From assembly GCF_046233715.1 (NCBI RefSeq), contig NZ_JBJNRJ010000001.1:196709-260708 (forward strand): a stretch of DNA of 64,000 nucleotides, in the 5' to 3' direction. Source of the stretch: Trujillonella humicola. Lineage in GTDB: Bacteria > Actinomycetota > Actinomycetes > Mycobacteriales > Geodermatophilaceae. Below the pieces are notes generated by a model. It was not told the DNA's origin and searched no databases. It saw nothing but the letters and a program-made list of their open reading frames with translations. Made by a program: the position numbers and the translations under genes. Shown here piece after piece: positions 49,184 to 57,385 of this stretch (position 1 is its first letter; each line of letters begins with the position of its first letter).

Positions 49184-50293
49184 GTGACCGCTTCACCCCT
49201 GCTGTCCCGACCGGGGGCCGTCGCCGTCGACAGCGGGGCGGTGGCCGGCCACTATGGCGACCCGCTGCGGGAGCAGCGGCTGCTCGCGCAGGGCGCCGGG
49301 CTGGTCGACCGCAGCGACCGCGACGTCCTCACCGTCGGCGGAGCCGACCGGCTGAGCTGGCTGCACAGCCTGCTCAGCCAGCACGTGGAGCAGCTGGCCG
49401 ACCGCACCGGCACCGAGGCCCTGGTCCTGTCACCGAACGGGCACGTCGAGCACCACCTGGTGGTCGCCGAGCTCGATGGCGCCGTCCGGGTGGACGTGGA
49501 GCCCGGCACCGGCGAGGCGCTGCAGACCTTCCTCGACCGGATGCGCTTCATGCTCCGGGTCGAGCCGGCGCTGGTCACCGACGCGTGGGCGGTGCTCACG
49601 CTCGTGGGCCCGCGCGGGGACGACGTCCTCGCCGCCGCGGGGCTCCCCGTGCCGGCCGCCCCCTACGCCGTCGAGCCGCTGCCCGACGGCGGCTGGGCCC
49701 GCCGCATGCCACCGATCGGGGACGGCGCGCCGGTCGTCGACCTGGTCGTGCCCCGCGCGCGGGTCGACGCCGCCGCCGACGCCCTGCTGGCCGCCGGCGC
49801 CGGGCTGGCCGGGCTCGACGCCCACGAGGCGTTGCGGGTCGAGGCCCGCCGTCCCCGGCTCGGTGCCGACACCGACCACCGCACCATCCCGAACGAGGTG
49901 GAGTGGCTGCGCACCGCCGTCCACCTGCAGAAGGGCTGCTACCGGGGGCAGGAGACGGTGGCCCGGGTGCACAACCTGGGCCGGCCGCCCCGCCGGCTGG
50001 TCCTGCTGCACCTGGACGGCGTCAGCGAGGACCTGCCCGCGCCCGGTTCGCCGGTGCAGCTCGGCGCGCGGGAGGTCGGCCGGGCCGGGACCGTCGTCCG
50101 CCACCACGAGCTCGGCGTCGTCGCGCTGGCGCTGGTCAAGCAGTCGGTCGCGGCGGACGCCGAGCTGACCGTCGGCGGGTCCCGCGCGTCGATCGACCCC
50201 GACGACGTCCCGGCGGCCCTCGACGCGGGACAGGCCGTGGCCCGGGAGCGGGTGAGGGCGGTCCGGTCTGCGACCATTCCTCCTCGAGCGTGA
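49184..50293 (+). CDS. ygfZ: YgfZ/GcvT-like folate-binding protein
   Basis: 369 aa. The diagnostic motif KGCYRGQETVARVHNLGRPP (K-G-C-Y-x-G-Q-E) is present, with a GcvT-like N-terminal domain (RDVLTVGGADRLSWLHSLLS). YgfZ proteins help build or repair certain iron-sulfur enzymes using folate. GTG 49184. Cotranscription with the Fur-type regulator fits an iron or Fe-S theme. Confidence 0.9.
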   Translation: MTASPLLSRPGAVAVDSGAVAGHYGDPLREQRLLAQGAGLVDRSDRDVLTVGGADRLSWLHSLLSQHVEQLADRTGTEALVLSPNGHVEHHLVVAELDGAVRVDVEPGTGEALQTFLDRMRFMLRVEPALVTDAWAVLTLVGPRGDDVLAAAGLPVPAAPYAVEPLPDGGWARRMPPIGDGAPVVDLVVPRARVDAAADALLAAGAGLAGLDAHEALRVEARRPRLGADTDHRTIPNEVEWLRTAVHLQKGCYRGQETVARVHNLGRPPRRLVLLHLDGVSEDLPAPGSPVQLGAREVGRAGTVVRHHELGVVALALVKQSVAADAELTVGGSRASIDPDDVPAALDAGQAVARERVRAVRSATIPPRA

Positions 50294-50366
50294 CGCGCGG
50301 GCGAGCACCGCAGCGGGCGCCGGCGAGCGAGGAGCGGCAGCGAGTGCGGAACCGAGGGGGAGCGGC

Positions 50367-51101
50367 GTGACCTCGGGGACCGTTGTGACCGTGGCGCCCG
50401 CCGCGGCGGCGCCGGACGAGCTGGCCGCGACCGCGCGCGACTGCCAGGCCGTGGGCGCCTCGGTGGTGGTGCTGCCGCCGCTGGCCCCGGCGGCGGCGCG
50501 CGAGGCCGTGGCGGCGCTGCGCGAGGAGACCGACCTGCTGGTGCAGGCCGCGGACCCGGCGCTCGGCGCCGACCTCGTCGTCCTCCCCTCCGGCGCGCCG
50601 GAGCCGCGGCTGGCCGAGCTCGCCGCGGAGCTGGCCCGCTGCGGCGGGACGCCGGTCCTCGAGGCGGGCACGCTCGCCGATCTCGCCGTCCTCCCGGAGC
50701 TGGCCGCCCGGACGGGCGCCGCCGGCGTCCACGTCAGCCTGGTCCTGGGCGCCGCCGGAGGGCTGCCGGGCACGCTGCCGGCCCTCGCGGCCTGCCTCGA
50801 GCGGCTGCCGGCCGGCGTGTCCTGGACCGCCGCGGGCCTGGGCGGCGCGGCCCTGCCGGTGCTGCTGGCCGCCCTGTCGGCCGGCGGCCACGTGCGGGCC
50901 GGTGCCGCCGACGGCCCGCCGGAGGCCGGTGACCCGGCGCGGGCCGACCTGCAGCTGGTGGCCCGGGCGGCCGGGCTCGCCCGCATCGCCCAGCGGCCGC
51001 CGCTGTCGCCGGACGCGGCCCGCACCCTGCTCCTCGGCCCGCCCGCCGGGTCGCCCGCGCCCCGATCCGCCCCCGACCCGACGTCCGTGGAGATCCGATG
51101 A
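50367..51101 (+). CDS. BKACE (DUF849) homologue lacking catalytic metal ligands
   Basis: 244 aa. The beta-keto acid cleavage fold is recognisable at its end: SWTAAGLGGAALPVLLAALS, AGGHVRAGAAD and AARTLLLGPP correspond to the family's GIGR..., GGHVRVGLED and AR..L blocks. However, the first-strand HxH zinc motif reads VVVLPPL and the GLED Glu is absent (GAAD). It also lacks about 30-40 residues of the usual length. Probably not an active lyase. Its stop overlaps the rsiG start (ATGA), so it may serve that system. Confidence 0.65.
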   Translation: MTSGTVVTVAPAAAAPDELAATARDCQAVGASVVVLPPLAPAAAREAVAALREETDLLVQAADPALGADLVVLPSGAPEPRLAELAAELARCGGTPVLEAGTLADLAVLPELAARTGAAGVHVSLVLGAAGGLPGTLPALAACLERLPAGVSWTAAGLGGAALPVLLAALSAGGHVRAGAADGPPEAGDPARADLQLVARAAGLARIAQRPPLSPDAARTLLLGPPAGSPAPRSAPDPTSVEIR

Positions 51102-51652
51102 CCCAGCACCCGCCTGCCGGCGGCGCCGCCGTCGACGCGCTGCTCGACCCCGGCTTCCTCGACTCCGCCGTCGGGAGCCCCATGGCCGAGGTGCGCCGGC
51201 TGCGGCGCCGGGCCGAGCAGGAGGAGGTCAACCTCTCCTACACGCGGCGGTTGCTGCAGGGCCGGCTCGACATCGTCCGGCGGGAGCTCCAGCGCCGGGC
51301 CGAGCACGACGGCCGGTCGCTGGTCGACCTGCTGCCGGAGATCCTCGCCGAGAAGGGGCGGGGGCCCGCGCACGGTCTCGGCCGGCACCAGACCGTGCAG
51401 CCGGCTGCGCCCGACGCGTACGAGACCTGGGTGAACGCCCTCACGCCGGGGGTCGATCTGCTGGCGATCGGCGAGCTGCCCGACGCCGTCCTGGAGGAGG
51501 CCGCCCGCGCGCTCGCCGCGGCCGAGGGGTCGCTGTCGGAACGCCGGCGGGGCGTCCAGCAGGTCATGGACGGCCTGGCCGGCGAGCTCGCCCGCCGCTA
51601 CCGCAACGGCGAGGCCGACGTCGCCGCGCTGCTCGCCGACGAAGGGCGGTAG
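51098..51652 (+). CDS. rsiG: RsiG, c-di-GMP-dependent anti-sigma factor
   Basis: 184 aa, helical. It carries exactly the RsiG c-di-GMP motif E(X)3S(X)2R(X)3Q(X)3D in EVNLSYTRRLLQGRLD (about residues 48-63). In Streptomyces, RsiG bound to c-di-GMP holds the sporulation sigma factor WhiG inactive. I see one clear motif copy, so binding would need either dimerisation or a degenerate second copy. ATG 51098 overlaps the BKACE-like stop. No whiG gene lies in this window. Confidence 0.88.
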   Translation: MTQHPPAGGAAVDALLDPGFLDSAVGSPMAEVRRLRRRAEQEEVNLSYTRRLLQGRLDIVRRELQRRAEHDGRSLVDLLPEILAEKGRGPAHGLGRHQTVQPAAPDAYETWVNALTPGVDLLAIGELPDAVLEEAARALAAAEGSLSERRRGVQQVMDGLAGELARRYRNGEADVAALLADEGR

Positions 51653-51661
51653 GAGGACCCC

Positions 51662-52675
51662 GTGCCCCCCACCACTCGCCCCGCTCGCGGCGGGCCGCTG
51701 CACGAGGGCCGGAGGTGGCCGGACAACCCGGTCCTCGTGGAGGTGTGGCGGTCGGGGTTCCTCGAGTCGGTGCACCGCGGGGCGCTCGTCGTCCTCTCGG
51801 CCGACGGGGACGTCGTCTCCTGCGCGGGGGACGTCGACCGGCCGGTGCTGCCCCGCTCCTCGAACAAGCCCGTGCAGGCCACGACCTACCTCGACGCCGG
51901 CTGGGCGCCGCGGTCGGCCGCCGAGCTCGCCATCGCGGCCGGCTCGCACTCCGGCGAGGACGGCCACCGCGACCTGGCGGCCGGGATCCTCGCGGCCGCT
52001 GGGCTGACGGCGGCCGCACTGGGCTGCCCGCCGGCGCTGCCCTCCGACGAGCCGACCCGCGCCCGGTGGCTCGTCGCCGGGCGCGCGGCCGACCGGCTGG
52101 CCATGAACTGCTCGGGCAAGCACGCCGCGATGCTCGCCGCCTGCGTCGCCGCCGGGTGGCCGACCGACGGGTACCTGCACCGGGACCACCCGCTGCAGCA
52201 GGCGATCGAGGCGCGGCTGGGCGAGGCGGCCGGGGAGCCGGTGACCGCTGTCGTCGTCGACGGCTGCGGCGCCCCGCAGCACGCGCTGTCGCTTCCCGGG
52301 CTGGCCCGGGGGGTGCTGTCGCTGGTCCGGGGCGGCGAGGGCAGCGCCGGCCGTCGGGTGGCCGACGCCATGCGCGCCGAGCCGTGGCACGTCGCCGGCA
52401 CCCGCCGGGAGGACACCGACCTGATGGCCGCCGTCCCCGGCCTGCTGGTGAAGGGAGGGGCGGACGGCGTGCACGTGGCCGCGCTGCCCGGCCGCGGCGC
52501 GGTCGCCCTCAAGCTGGACGACGGGGGCGACCGCGGGCGCGCACCCGCGCTCGCCGCGGCGCTGCGCCGCCTCGGGGTCCCGGCCGACGCCCTGGCGCCC
52601 TGGCGGGTGACGCCGGTGACCGGTGGGGACGGCGTCGTCGGCGAGGTGCGGGCGGCGGCGGTCCTGACCGGCTGA
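51662..52675 (+). CDS. L-asparaginase (AnsA/rhizobial type II family)
   Basis: 337 aa. Matches the Asparaginase_II (rhizobial-type) family: VEVWRSGFLESVHRGALVVL, VLPRSSNKPVQATTYLDAGW, AAGSHSGEDGHRDLAAGIL, LAMNCSGKHAAMLAACVAAG and VDGCGAPQHALSLPGLARG. The SSxK and CSGKH motifs form the active site of this Ser-Lys-type family. It hydrolyses asparagine to aspartate and ammonia. GTG 51662, 9 nt after rsiG. Hairpin copy B starts 5 nt after its stop. Confidence 0.92.
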   Translation: MPPTTRPARGGPLHEGRRWPDNPVLVEVWRSGFLESVHRGALVVLSADGDVVSCAGDVDRPVLPRSSNKPVQATTYLDAGWAPRSAAELAIAAGSHSGEDGHRDLAAGILAAAGLTAAALGCPPALPSDEPTRARWLVAGRAADRLAMNCSGKHAAMLAACVAAGWPTDGYLHRDHPLQQAIEARLGEAAGEPVTAVVVDGCGAPQHALSLPGLARGVLSLVRGGEGSAGRRVADAMRAEPWHVAGTRREDTDLMAAVPGLLVKGGADGVHVAALPGRGAVALKLDDGGDRGRAPALAAALRRLGVPADALAPWRVTPVTGGDGVVGEVRAAAVLTG

Positions 52676-52680
52676 CCCGG

Positions 52681-52737
52681 CGAGATCTGCACACTCGTCG
52701 GCATCAGCCCCTGATGCCGACGAGTGTGCAGATCTCG
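52681..52737. repeat. 57-nt hairpin repeat, copy B
   Basis: Perfect 27-bp stem (52681-52707 with 52711-52737), loop CCC, 5 nt after the asparaginase stop. The stem has a G/C pair where copy C has C/G, a compensatory change. Confidence 0.93.
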
Positions 52738-52762
52738 GCACGTGACGAGCGTCATCCCCAGG

Positions 52763-52806
52763 TGCTAGCTCCTCCGCTTGCAGGAGCTAGCAGGGGCGGA
52801 TACCGT
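52763..52806 (+). promoter_or_regulatory. Promoter and 11-bp inverted-repeat operator of the HTH-hbhA operon
   Basis: -35 TTGCAG (52778-52783), 17 bp, -10 TACCGT (52801-52806). TGCTAGCTCCT (52763-52773) and AGGAGCTAGCA (52782-52792) form a perfect inverted repeat over the -35, so a bound repressor or activator would act directly. The HTH product of the first gene is the obvious candidate. Confidence 0.8.
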
Positions 52807-52813
52807 CGTGGAC

Positions 52814-53305
52814 GTGCAGACACCGAGCGAGTTCGTCCGCGGGCAGGTGTCCACCGTGCGCGACAAGGTGGACCAGCTCGCGGGCAGCGTCGCGGAGACG
52901 GTGGCCGCCTCGAAGACGGAGGTCACGGCCACCGGCTCGCAGGTCGGGGACTTCATCCGGGAGCAGCGCAACGCCGCCCGGGTGTCGCTCCGGGAGCTCG
53001 CCCGCACCGCAGGGGTGAGCAACCCCTACCTCTCGCAGGTGGAGCGGGGTCTGCGCAAGCCGTCGGCGGAGATCCTCGCGGCCATCGCCAAGGGCCTGCG
53101 GATCTCGGCCGAGACCCTGTACGAGCAGGCCGGCATCCTCGACCGCCGGTCGGGCAACCCGGACACGGTCGCCGCCATCCGCGCCGACGAGGCGCTCTCG
53201 GAGCGGCACCGGGCCGTTCTCCTGGAGCTCTACGAGACCTACGTCCGCGAGCACGCCGCCAGCCAGAAGACCCCCACCCCTGACCCCACGGAGGAGTCGG
53301 CATGA
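52814..53305 (+). CDS. XRE-family HTH regulator (Rv0474-like)
   Basis: 163 aa from GTG 52814, placed 7 nt after TACCGT (in-frame GTG 52808 and TTG 52778 are alternatives). The N-terminal 45 residues are helical (STVRDKVDQLAGSVAETVAA). The HTH is RVSLRELARTAGVSNPYLSQ, VERGLRKPSAEILAAIAKGL. The C-terminus is helical and charged. The hbhA-like gene starts within its stop (ATGA). M. tuberculosis has the same order, Rv0474-hbhA-Rv0476. It probably regulates its own operon through the upstream inverted repeat. Confidence 0.9.
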   Translation: MQTPSEFVRGQVSTVRDKVDQLAGSVAETVAASKTEVTATGSQVGDFIREQRNAARVSLRELARTAGVSNPYLSQVERGLRKPSAEILAAIAKGLRISAETLYEQAGILDRRSGNPDTVAAIRADEALSERHRAVLLELYETYVREHAASQKTPTPDPTEESA

Positions 53306-54057
53306 CCACCACCACCGAGACCCTGAAGACCTACGGCGAGAAGGCCCTGGAGGCCTACAAGACCCAGCTGCTGGCGACCATCGGCGCCGGTGACCTGGCC
53401 GTCGAGCGCGCCCGCGCCGTGGTCGGCCAGCTGCGCAGCCGCGCCGAGGCCCTGCCCGGCGAGGCCCAGGTCCAGGCCGACCTGGCCGCCAAGGAGGCCC
53501 GCACCCGCGCCGAGCAGGCCGCCGAGCGCGCCCGCGGCGCCGTGCAGACCGCCCGCACCAGCGCCGTCCACTTCGGCGAGTTCGTGAAGCCGGAGACCGT
53601 CCGCGCCACCGTGACCGGGCTGGTCGAGACCGCCCGCACCCAGGCCGTCAGCACGCTGGAGACGCTGGCCGAGCGCGGCGCCACCGTCGTCGACGAGCTG
53701 CGTCGCCAGCCGGCCTTCCGCAAGGTCGTCGGCCGCGCCGAGCGCGCCGTCGACGCCGTCGAGGACACCCTCGAGGACGTGCTCGCCGACGGCGCCGAGA
53801 CCGTCGCCGAGGCGTCGGACACGGTGACCTCGGTCGCGCAGAAGACCGCCGCGAAGGCGACCAAGGCCGCCGCCAAGGCCGAGGCCGCCGTCGACGAGGC
53901 CGCCGACTCCGCCAAGGCCGGCCTCGAGGCCGCCGAGGAGCCCGCCGCCAAGCCGGCGCGCAAGCGGACCACCCCGGCCCGCGGCCGGGCCGCCAGCACC
54001 ACCTCGGCCCGCGTGACCCGCACCCGCCCGGCGAAGAAGGCCGACCCCTCGGCGTGA
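53302..54057 (+). CDS. HBHA-like heparin-binding/coiled-coil protein
   Basis: 251 aa. Starts MTTTTETLKTYGEKALEAYK; a long coiled-coil region (residues about 20-170) rich in Ala, Glu and Arg; then Lys/Ala repeats (KTAAKATKAAAKAEAAVDEA) and a basic tail ending TRPAKKADPSA. HBHA of mycobacteria binds heparan sulfate through its Lys-rich C-terminus; in a soil organism the basic tail more likely binds nucleic acid, lipid or polysaccharide. No signal peptide. Coupled to the HTH gene by 4 nt; a strong hairpin follows. Confidence 0.85.
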   Translation: MTTTTETLKTYGEKALEAYKTQLLATIGAGDLAVERARAVVGQLRSRAEALPGEAQVQADLAAKEARTRAEQAAERARGAVQTARTSAVHFGEFVKPETVRATVTGLVETARTQAVSTLETLAERGATVVDELRRQPAFRKVVGRAERAVDAVEDTLEDVLADGAETVAEASDTVTSVAQKTAAKATKAAAKAEAAVDEAADSAKAGLEAAEEPAAKPARKRTTPARGRAASTTSARVTRTRPAKKADPSA

Positions 54058-54091
54058 CGCGCTGACCCCCGGCCTCCGGCCGGGACACGAC

Positions 54092-54128
54092 CAGGGCCCC
54101 GGAGCTGCACCTGCGCTCCGGGGCCCTG
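54092..54128 (+). terminator. Hairpin after the hbhA-like gene
   Basis: CAGGGCCCCGGAG (54092-54104), 11-nt loop, exact complement (54116-54128): a 13-bp perfect stem, 34 nt after the stop. Confidence 0.85.
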
Positions 54129-54213
54129 TCGCGCCCGCGGACCGGTCCGCCCGGGCGGTGCGACTGCCTCGCCGCGGCCGCACCCGGGCCTGCGGCGCGG
54201 GTACGCTCCCGTC

Positions 54214-54498
54214 ATGGAGTTCCAGGGCCTCGTGTACGTCGCGGTGTACTACGGGACGCTCGCGCTCACGGTCTGGGCCCTCGTCGACGCCGTCATCCGG
54301 CCGGCGCCGGGCTACGTCGCCGCCGGCAAGCTCACCAAGCCGGCCTGGGTGGGCATCACCGCCGTCGCCACGCTGGTGCTGTTCCTCATGGGCCCGATGA
54401 CGTTCCTCGGGCTGCCCGCGGTCATCGCCGCCGTCGTGTACCTGGTCGACGTGCGCCCGGCGGTCCGCGGCCTGCGCCGCGACAACTCCGGCTGGTAG
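54214..54498 (+). CDS. DUF2516 membrane protein (Rv0476-like)
   Basis: 94 aa, three hydrophobic segments: FQGLVYVAVYYGTLALTVWA, TKPAWVGITAVATLVLFLMG, LGLPAVIAAVVYLVDVRPAV. It matches DUF2516 in length and in GKLTKPAWVGI. ATG 54214 lies 6 nt after TACGCT (54202-54207), a leaderless layout. It keeps the mycobacterial order after hbhA. The function is unknown. Confidence 0.88.
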   Translation: MEFQGLVYVAVYYGTLALTVWALVDAVIRPAPGYVAAGKLTKPAWVGITAVATLVLFLMGPMTFLGLPAVIAAVVYLVDVRPAVRGLRRDNSGW

Positions 54499-54519
54499 GC
54501 CGACCCCTCCGGTCCGCGC

Positions 54520-55383
54520 TCAGCGGGTGAAGACCCCGGGCGGCGGCTCGGGCGAGGGCGCTGCGTCGGCGTCGGTCACCGGCCGGGCGTCGCCGGTGAA
54601 GCGGTCGAGGTCGTCGCCCTCCACCACCCGCGCCGGCATCGGGTCCCCGGCGCAGCGCCGGGTCAGCGCGGCCACCGGCAACGGCGCGTCGGACGCCACC
54701 GCCACCAGGTTGCCGAAGCGGCGGCCGCGGAAGGTGCCCGGCTCGGCGACCAGGCAGACCTCGGCGAACACCGCGCGCAGCGTCGCCACCTGGGCGCGCG
54801 CGAAGCGCAGCGGCGGCCCGTCGGCGATGTTGGCCACGTACACACCGTCCGGCCGCAGCACCCGGTGGACGTCGGTGGTGAACTCCGCGGTGGTCAGGTG
54901 TGCCGGCGTGCGCGCTCCGGCGAACACGTCGCACACGACGACGTCGCTGCCGCCGGTGTGCGCGGCGGCCAGGCCCGCGCGGGCGTCGGCGGCGCGGACC
55001 CGCACCCGGGCGCCGCGCGGCAGCGGCAGGTGCGCCCGGACCAGCTCGGTCAGCGGCTCGTCGACCTCGACCACCCGCTGCCGCGAGCCCGGCCGGGTCA
55101 CCGCGACGTAGCGGGCCAGCGTCAGCGCGCCGCCGCCCAGGTGCAGGACGTCGAGCGGCGCGCCCTCGGGGGCGGCGGTGTCGAGCACGTGCCCCATCCG
55201 CCGCACGTACTCGAACTCCAGGTGGGTCGGGTCGGCGAGGTCGACGTGGGACTGCGGGGTGTCGTCGACGAGCAGCACCCAGGACCCGTCCCGGTCGGCG
55301 TCGCCGAGCAGTTCCGCGACGCCCCCCGCCACCGCGACCCGGCCCGGTGGCGGCGGCGGCGGCCCGGCGGACCGGCGGCTCAT
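54520..55383 (-). CDS. Spermidine-synthase-like methyltransferase-fold protein
   Basis: 287 aa. SAM/spermidine-synthase fold: DVLHLGGGALTLARYVAVTR (G loop), RVVEVDEPLTELVRAHLPLP, SDVVVCDVFAGARTPAHLTT (D-V-F-x-G), RVLRPDGVYVANIADGPPLR. The polyamine-site residues are not evident, so aminopropyl transfer is uncertain; such actinobacterial proteins are often orphan homologues. ATG 55383 overlaps the upstream methyltransferase stop (ATGA). Confidence 0.82.
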   Translation of the reverse strand: MSRRSAGPPPPPPGRVAVAGGVAELLGDADRDGSWVLLVDDTPQSHVDLADPTHLEFEYVRRMGHVLDTAAPEGAPLDVLHLGGGALTLARYVAVTRPGSRQRVVEVDEPLTELVRAHLPLPRGARVRVRAADARAGLAAAHTGGSDVVVCDVFAGARTPAHLTTAEFTTDVHRVLRPDGVYVANIADGPPLRFARAQVATLRAVFAEVCLVAEPGTFRGRRFGNLVAVASDAPLPVAALTRRCAGDPMPARVVEGDDLDRFTGDARPVTDADAAPSPEPPPGVFTR

Positions 55384-56255
55384 CCGGAGGTCCGCGGCGC
55401 GACGGCCGGCCAGCGGACGGTGAGCTCGCCGTCCCGCCAGCGGCGCGTCGCACCGATCAGCGGCCAGCCGGAGTCGGCCAGGCCCTGCGCGGCCGCCACC
55501 CACCGCTGCCGCGGCCCGAAGGCCGACAGCCCCGCCGCGGCGGCCCAGGCGGCGTCGAAGGCACGCAGGAAGTCGTGCACCGGCTCACCGGGGACGTTGT
55601 GGTGGATGAGGGCCTTGGGCAGCCGCTCGGCGAGGTCCGAGGGGCGTTCCAGGTCGGCCACGCGCGCGGAGAGGGTCAGCGTCAGCGGACCGCCGGCGTC
55701 CAGCGCCACCCAGGCCGAGCGCCGTCCCCACTCGTCGCAGGTCCCCTCCACCAGCAGCCCACCGGGTGCCAGCGCGGCGCACATGGTCGTCCAGGCGCGG
55801 GCGGCCGACTCCTCGTCGTACTGGCGCAGCACGTTGAAGGCGCGGACGACCACCGGGCGCAGGCCGGCCAGCTCGAAGCCGCCCAGCCGGAAGTCCAGCC
55901 GCGGGGGGTCGCGGTCGCCGGCCACCGCGGCGACCCGTTCCGGGTCGATCTCCAGGCCGACGACCTGCAGTCCGGGCACCCGGGGCGCCAGCCGCTCGGC
56001 CAGCTCGACGGTGGTGACCGACGAGGCGCCGTAGCCCAGGTCGACCACGAGCGGGACGGCGGCGTCGCGCAGCCGGGGCACCTGGGTGGCGACCAGCCAG
56101 CGGTCGACCCGGCGCAACCGGTTGGCGTTCGTGGTGCCGCGGGTGGGCAGGCCGAGTGCGCGGGCCCGGCCGGCGGCCAGCCGCGGCCCGGCCTTGCGCG
56201 GGGCGCCCGGCAGGACGGCGCGGCGCTTGTGGTCGCCGCCGCTCGCCTCGTTCAC
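55380..56255 (-). CDS. Class I SAM-dependent methyltransferase-like protein
   Basis: 291 aa. N-terminal basic segment (KRRAVLPGAPRKAGPRLAAG), then the SAM loop VVDLGYGASSVTTVELAERL, acidic post-strand VVGLEIDPERVAAV, and RAFNVLRQYDEESAARAWTT. The substrate is unknown. GTG 56255 lies 8 nt after TACCCT on the minus strand (56269-56264). It is divergent from murB, with 34 nt between starts. Confidence 0.82.
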   Translation of the reverse strand: MNEASGGDHKRRAVLPGAPRKAGPRLAAGRARALGLPTRGTTNANRLRRVDRWLVATQVPRLRDAAVPLVVDLGYGASSVTTVELAERLAPRVPGLQVVGLEIDPERVAAVAGDRDPPRLDFRLGGFELAGLRPVVVRAFNVLRQYDEESAARAWTTMCAALAPGGLLVEGTCDEWGRRSAWVALDAGGPLTLTLSARVADLERPSDLAERLPKALIHHNVPGEPVHDFLRAFDAAWAAAAGLSAFGPRQRWVAAAQGLADSGWPLIGATRRWRDGELTVRWPAVAPRTSG

Positions 56256-56289
56256 CGGTCCGGAGGGTAGTCGCGGTTAGCGTGGGCGC

Positions 56290-57315
56290 GTGCAGGTCCG
56301 CTCCGACGTCCCCCTCGCCACGCTCACCACCCTCGGGGTCGGCGGGCCGGCCGCGCGGCTGGTCGAGGTCGCCGACGCCGCCGAGCTCGTCTCCGCGGTG
56401 CGCGACGCCGACGAGGCCGGCCGCCCGCTGCTGCTGCTCGGCGGCGGCTCGAACGTCGTGGCGCCGGACGAGGGCTGGGCCGGGGACGTCGTCCTGGTGC
56501 GCTCCCGCGGGGTCCGGCGCCGCGACGTCGAGGGCGGCGCCGAGCTGGTCGTGCAGGCCGGCGAGCCGTGGGAGGACCTGGTGGCGCACACCGTCGGTGC
56601 GGGCCTGGCCGGCATCGAGGCGCTGGCCGGCATCCCCGGCTCGACCGGTGCGACGCCGGTGCAGAACGTCGGGGCCTACGGCCAGGAGGTCGCCCAGGTC
56701 GTCACCACCGTGCGGGTGTGGGACCGCGTCGAGGGCCGCGAGCGGACGTTCGGCAACGCCGAGTGCGGCTTCGCCTACCGCGACAGCCGGTTCAAGCGGG
56801 AGCCGGGCCGGTTCGTCGTCCTCACCGTCGGGTTCGCGCTGACGCCGTCGGAGGTGTCCCGGCCGGTCGGGTACGCCGAGCTCGCCCGCGCGCTGGGCGT
56901 CGAGCTGGGGCGGACGGCGCCGCTGGCCGCCGTCCGCGAGGCCGTGCTCGGGCTGCGCCGCGGCAAGGGCATGGTCTGGGACCCGGCCGACCCCGACACC
57001 CGCAGCGCCGGCTCGTTCTTCACCAACCCGGTGGTGCCCGCCGCGCGTGCCGTCGAGGGCTGCCCCAGCTGGCCGGCCGGCGAGGGCCGGGTGAAGCTGT
57101 CCGCCGCGTGGCTGGTGCAGTCGGCGGGCTACGGCCGGGGCACCCGCCGCGGCCGGGTGGGCACCTCGCCGCGGCACAGCCTCGCGCTCACCACCGAGCC
57201 CGGCGCGACCGCTGCCGAGCTGCTCGCGTTCGCCGCGGAGGTCGTCGCCGCCGTCGAGGAGCGTTTCGGCGTGCGGCTCGAGCAGGAACCGACGGCCGTC
57301 GCACCGCCCGCCTGA
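56290..57315 (+). CDS. murB: UDP-N-acetylenolpyruvoylglucosamine reductase MurB
   Basis: 341 aa. FAD-binding PLLLLGGGSNVVAPDEGWAG, AGIPGSTGATPVQNVGAYGQ, FAYRDSRFKREPGRFVVLTV, catalytic Ser in RSAGSFFTNPVVPA, and the C-terminal Glu region (TTEPGATAAELLAFAAEVV). It reduces the enolpyruvyl group in peptidoglycan precursor synthesis. GTG 56290, 6 nt after TAGCGT (56278-56283), no Shine-Dalgarno. Hairpin copy C starts 6 nt after its stop. Confidence 0.96.
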   Translation: MQVRSDVPLATLTTLGVGGPAARLVEVADAAELVSAVRDADEAGRPLLLLGGGSNVVAPDEGWAGDVVLVRSRGVRRRDVEGGAELVVQAGEPWEDLVAHTVGAGLAGIEALAGIPGSTGATPVQNVGAYGQEVAQVVTTVRVWDRVEGRERTFGNAECGFAYRDSRFKREPGRFVVLTVGFALTPSEVSRPVGYAELARALGVELGRTAPLAAVREAVLGLRRGKGMVWDPADPDTRSAGSFFTNPVVPAARAVEGCPSWPAGEGRVKLSAAWLVQSAGYGRGTRRGRVGTSPRHSLALTTEPGATAAELLAFAAEVVAAVEERFGVRLEQEPTAVAPPA

Positions 57316-57321
57316 CCTCGA

Positions 57322-57378
57322 CGAGATCTGCACACTCGTCGCCATCAGCCCCTGATGGCGACGAGTGTGCAGATCTCG
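57322..57378. repeat. 57-nt hairpin repeat, copy C
   Basis: Perfect 27-bp stem (57322-57348 with 57352-57378), loop CCC, between convergent murB and the SDR gene. Confidence 0.93.
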
Positions 57379-57385
57379 CGGATGG

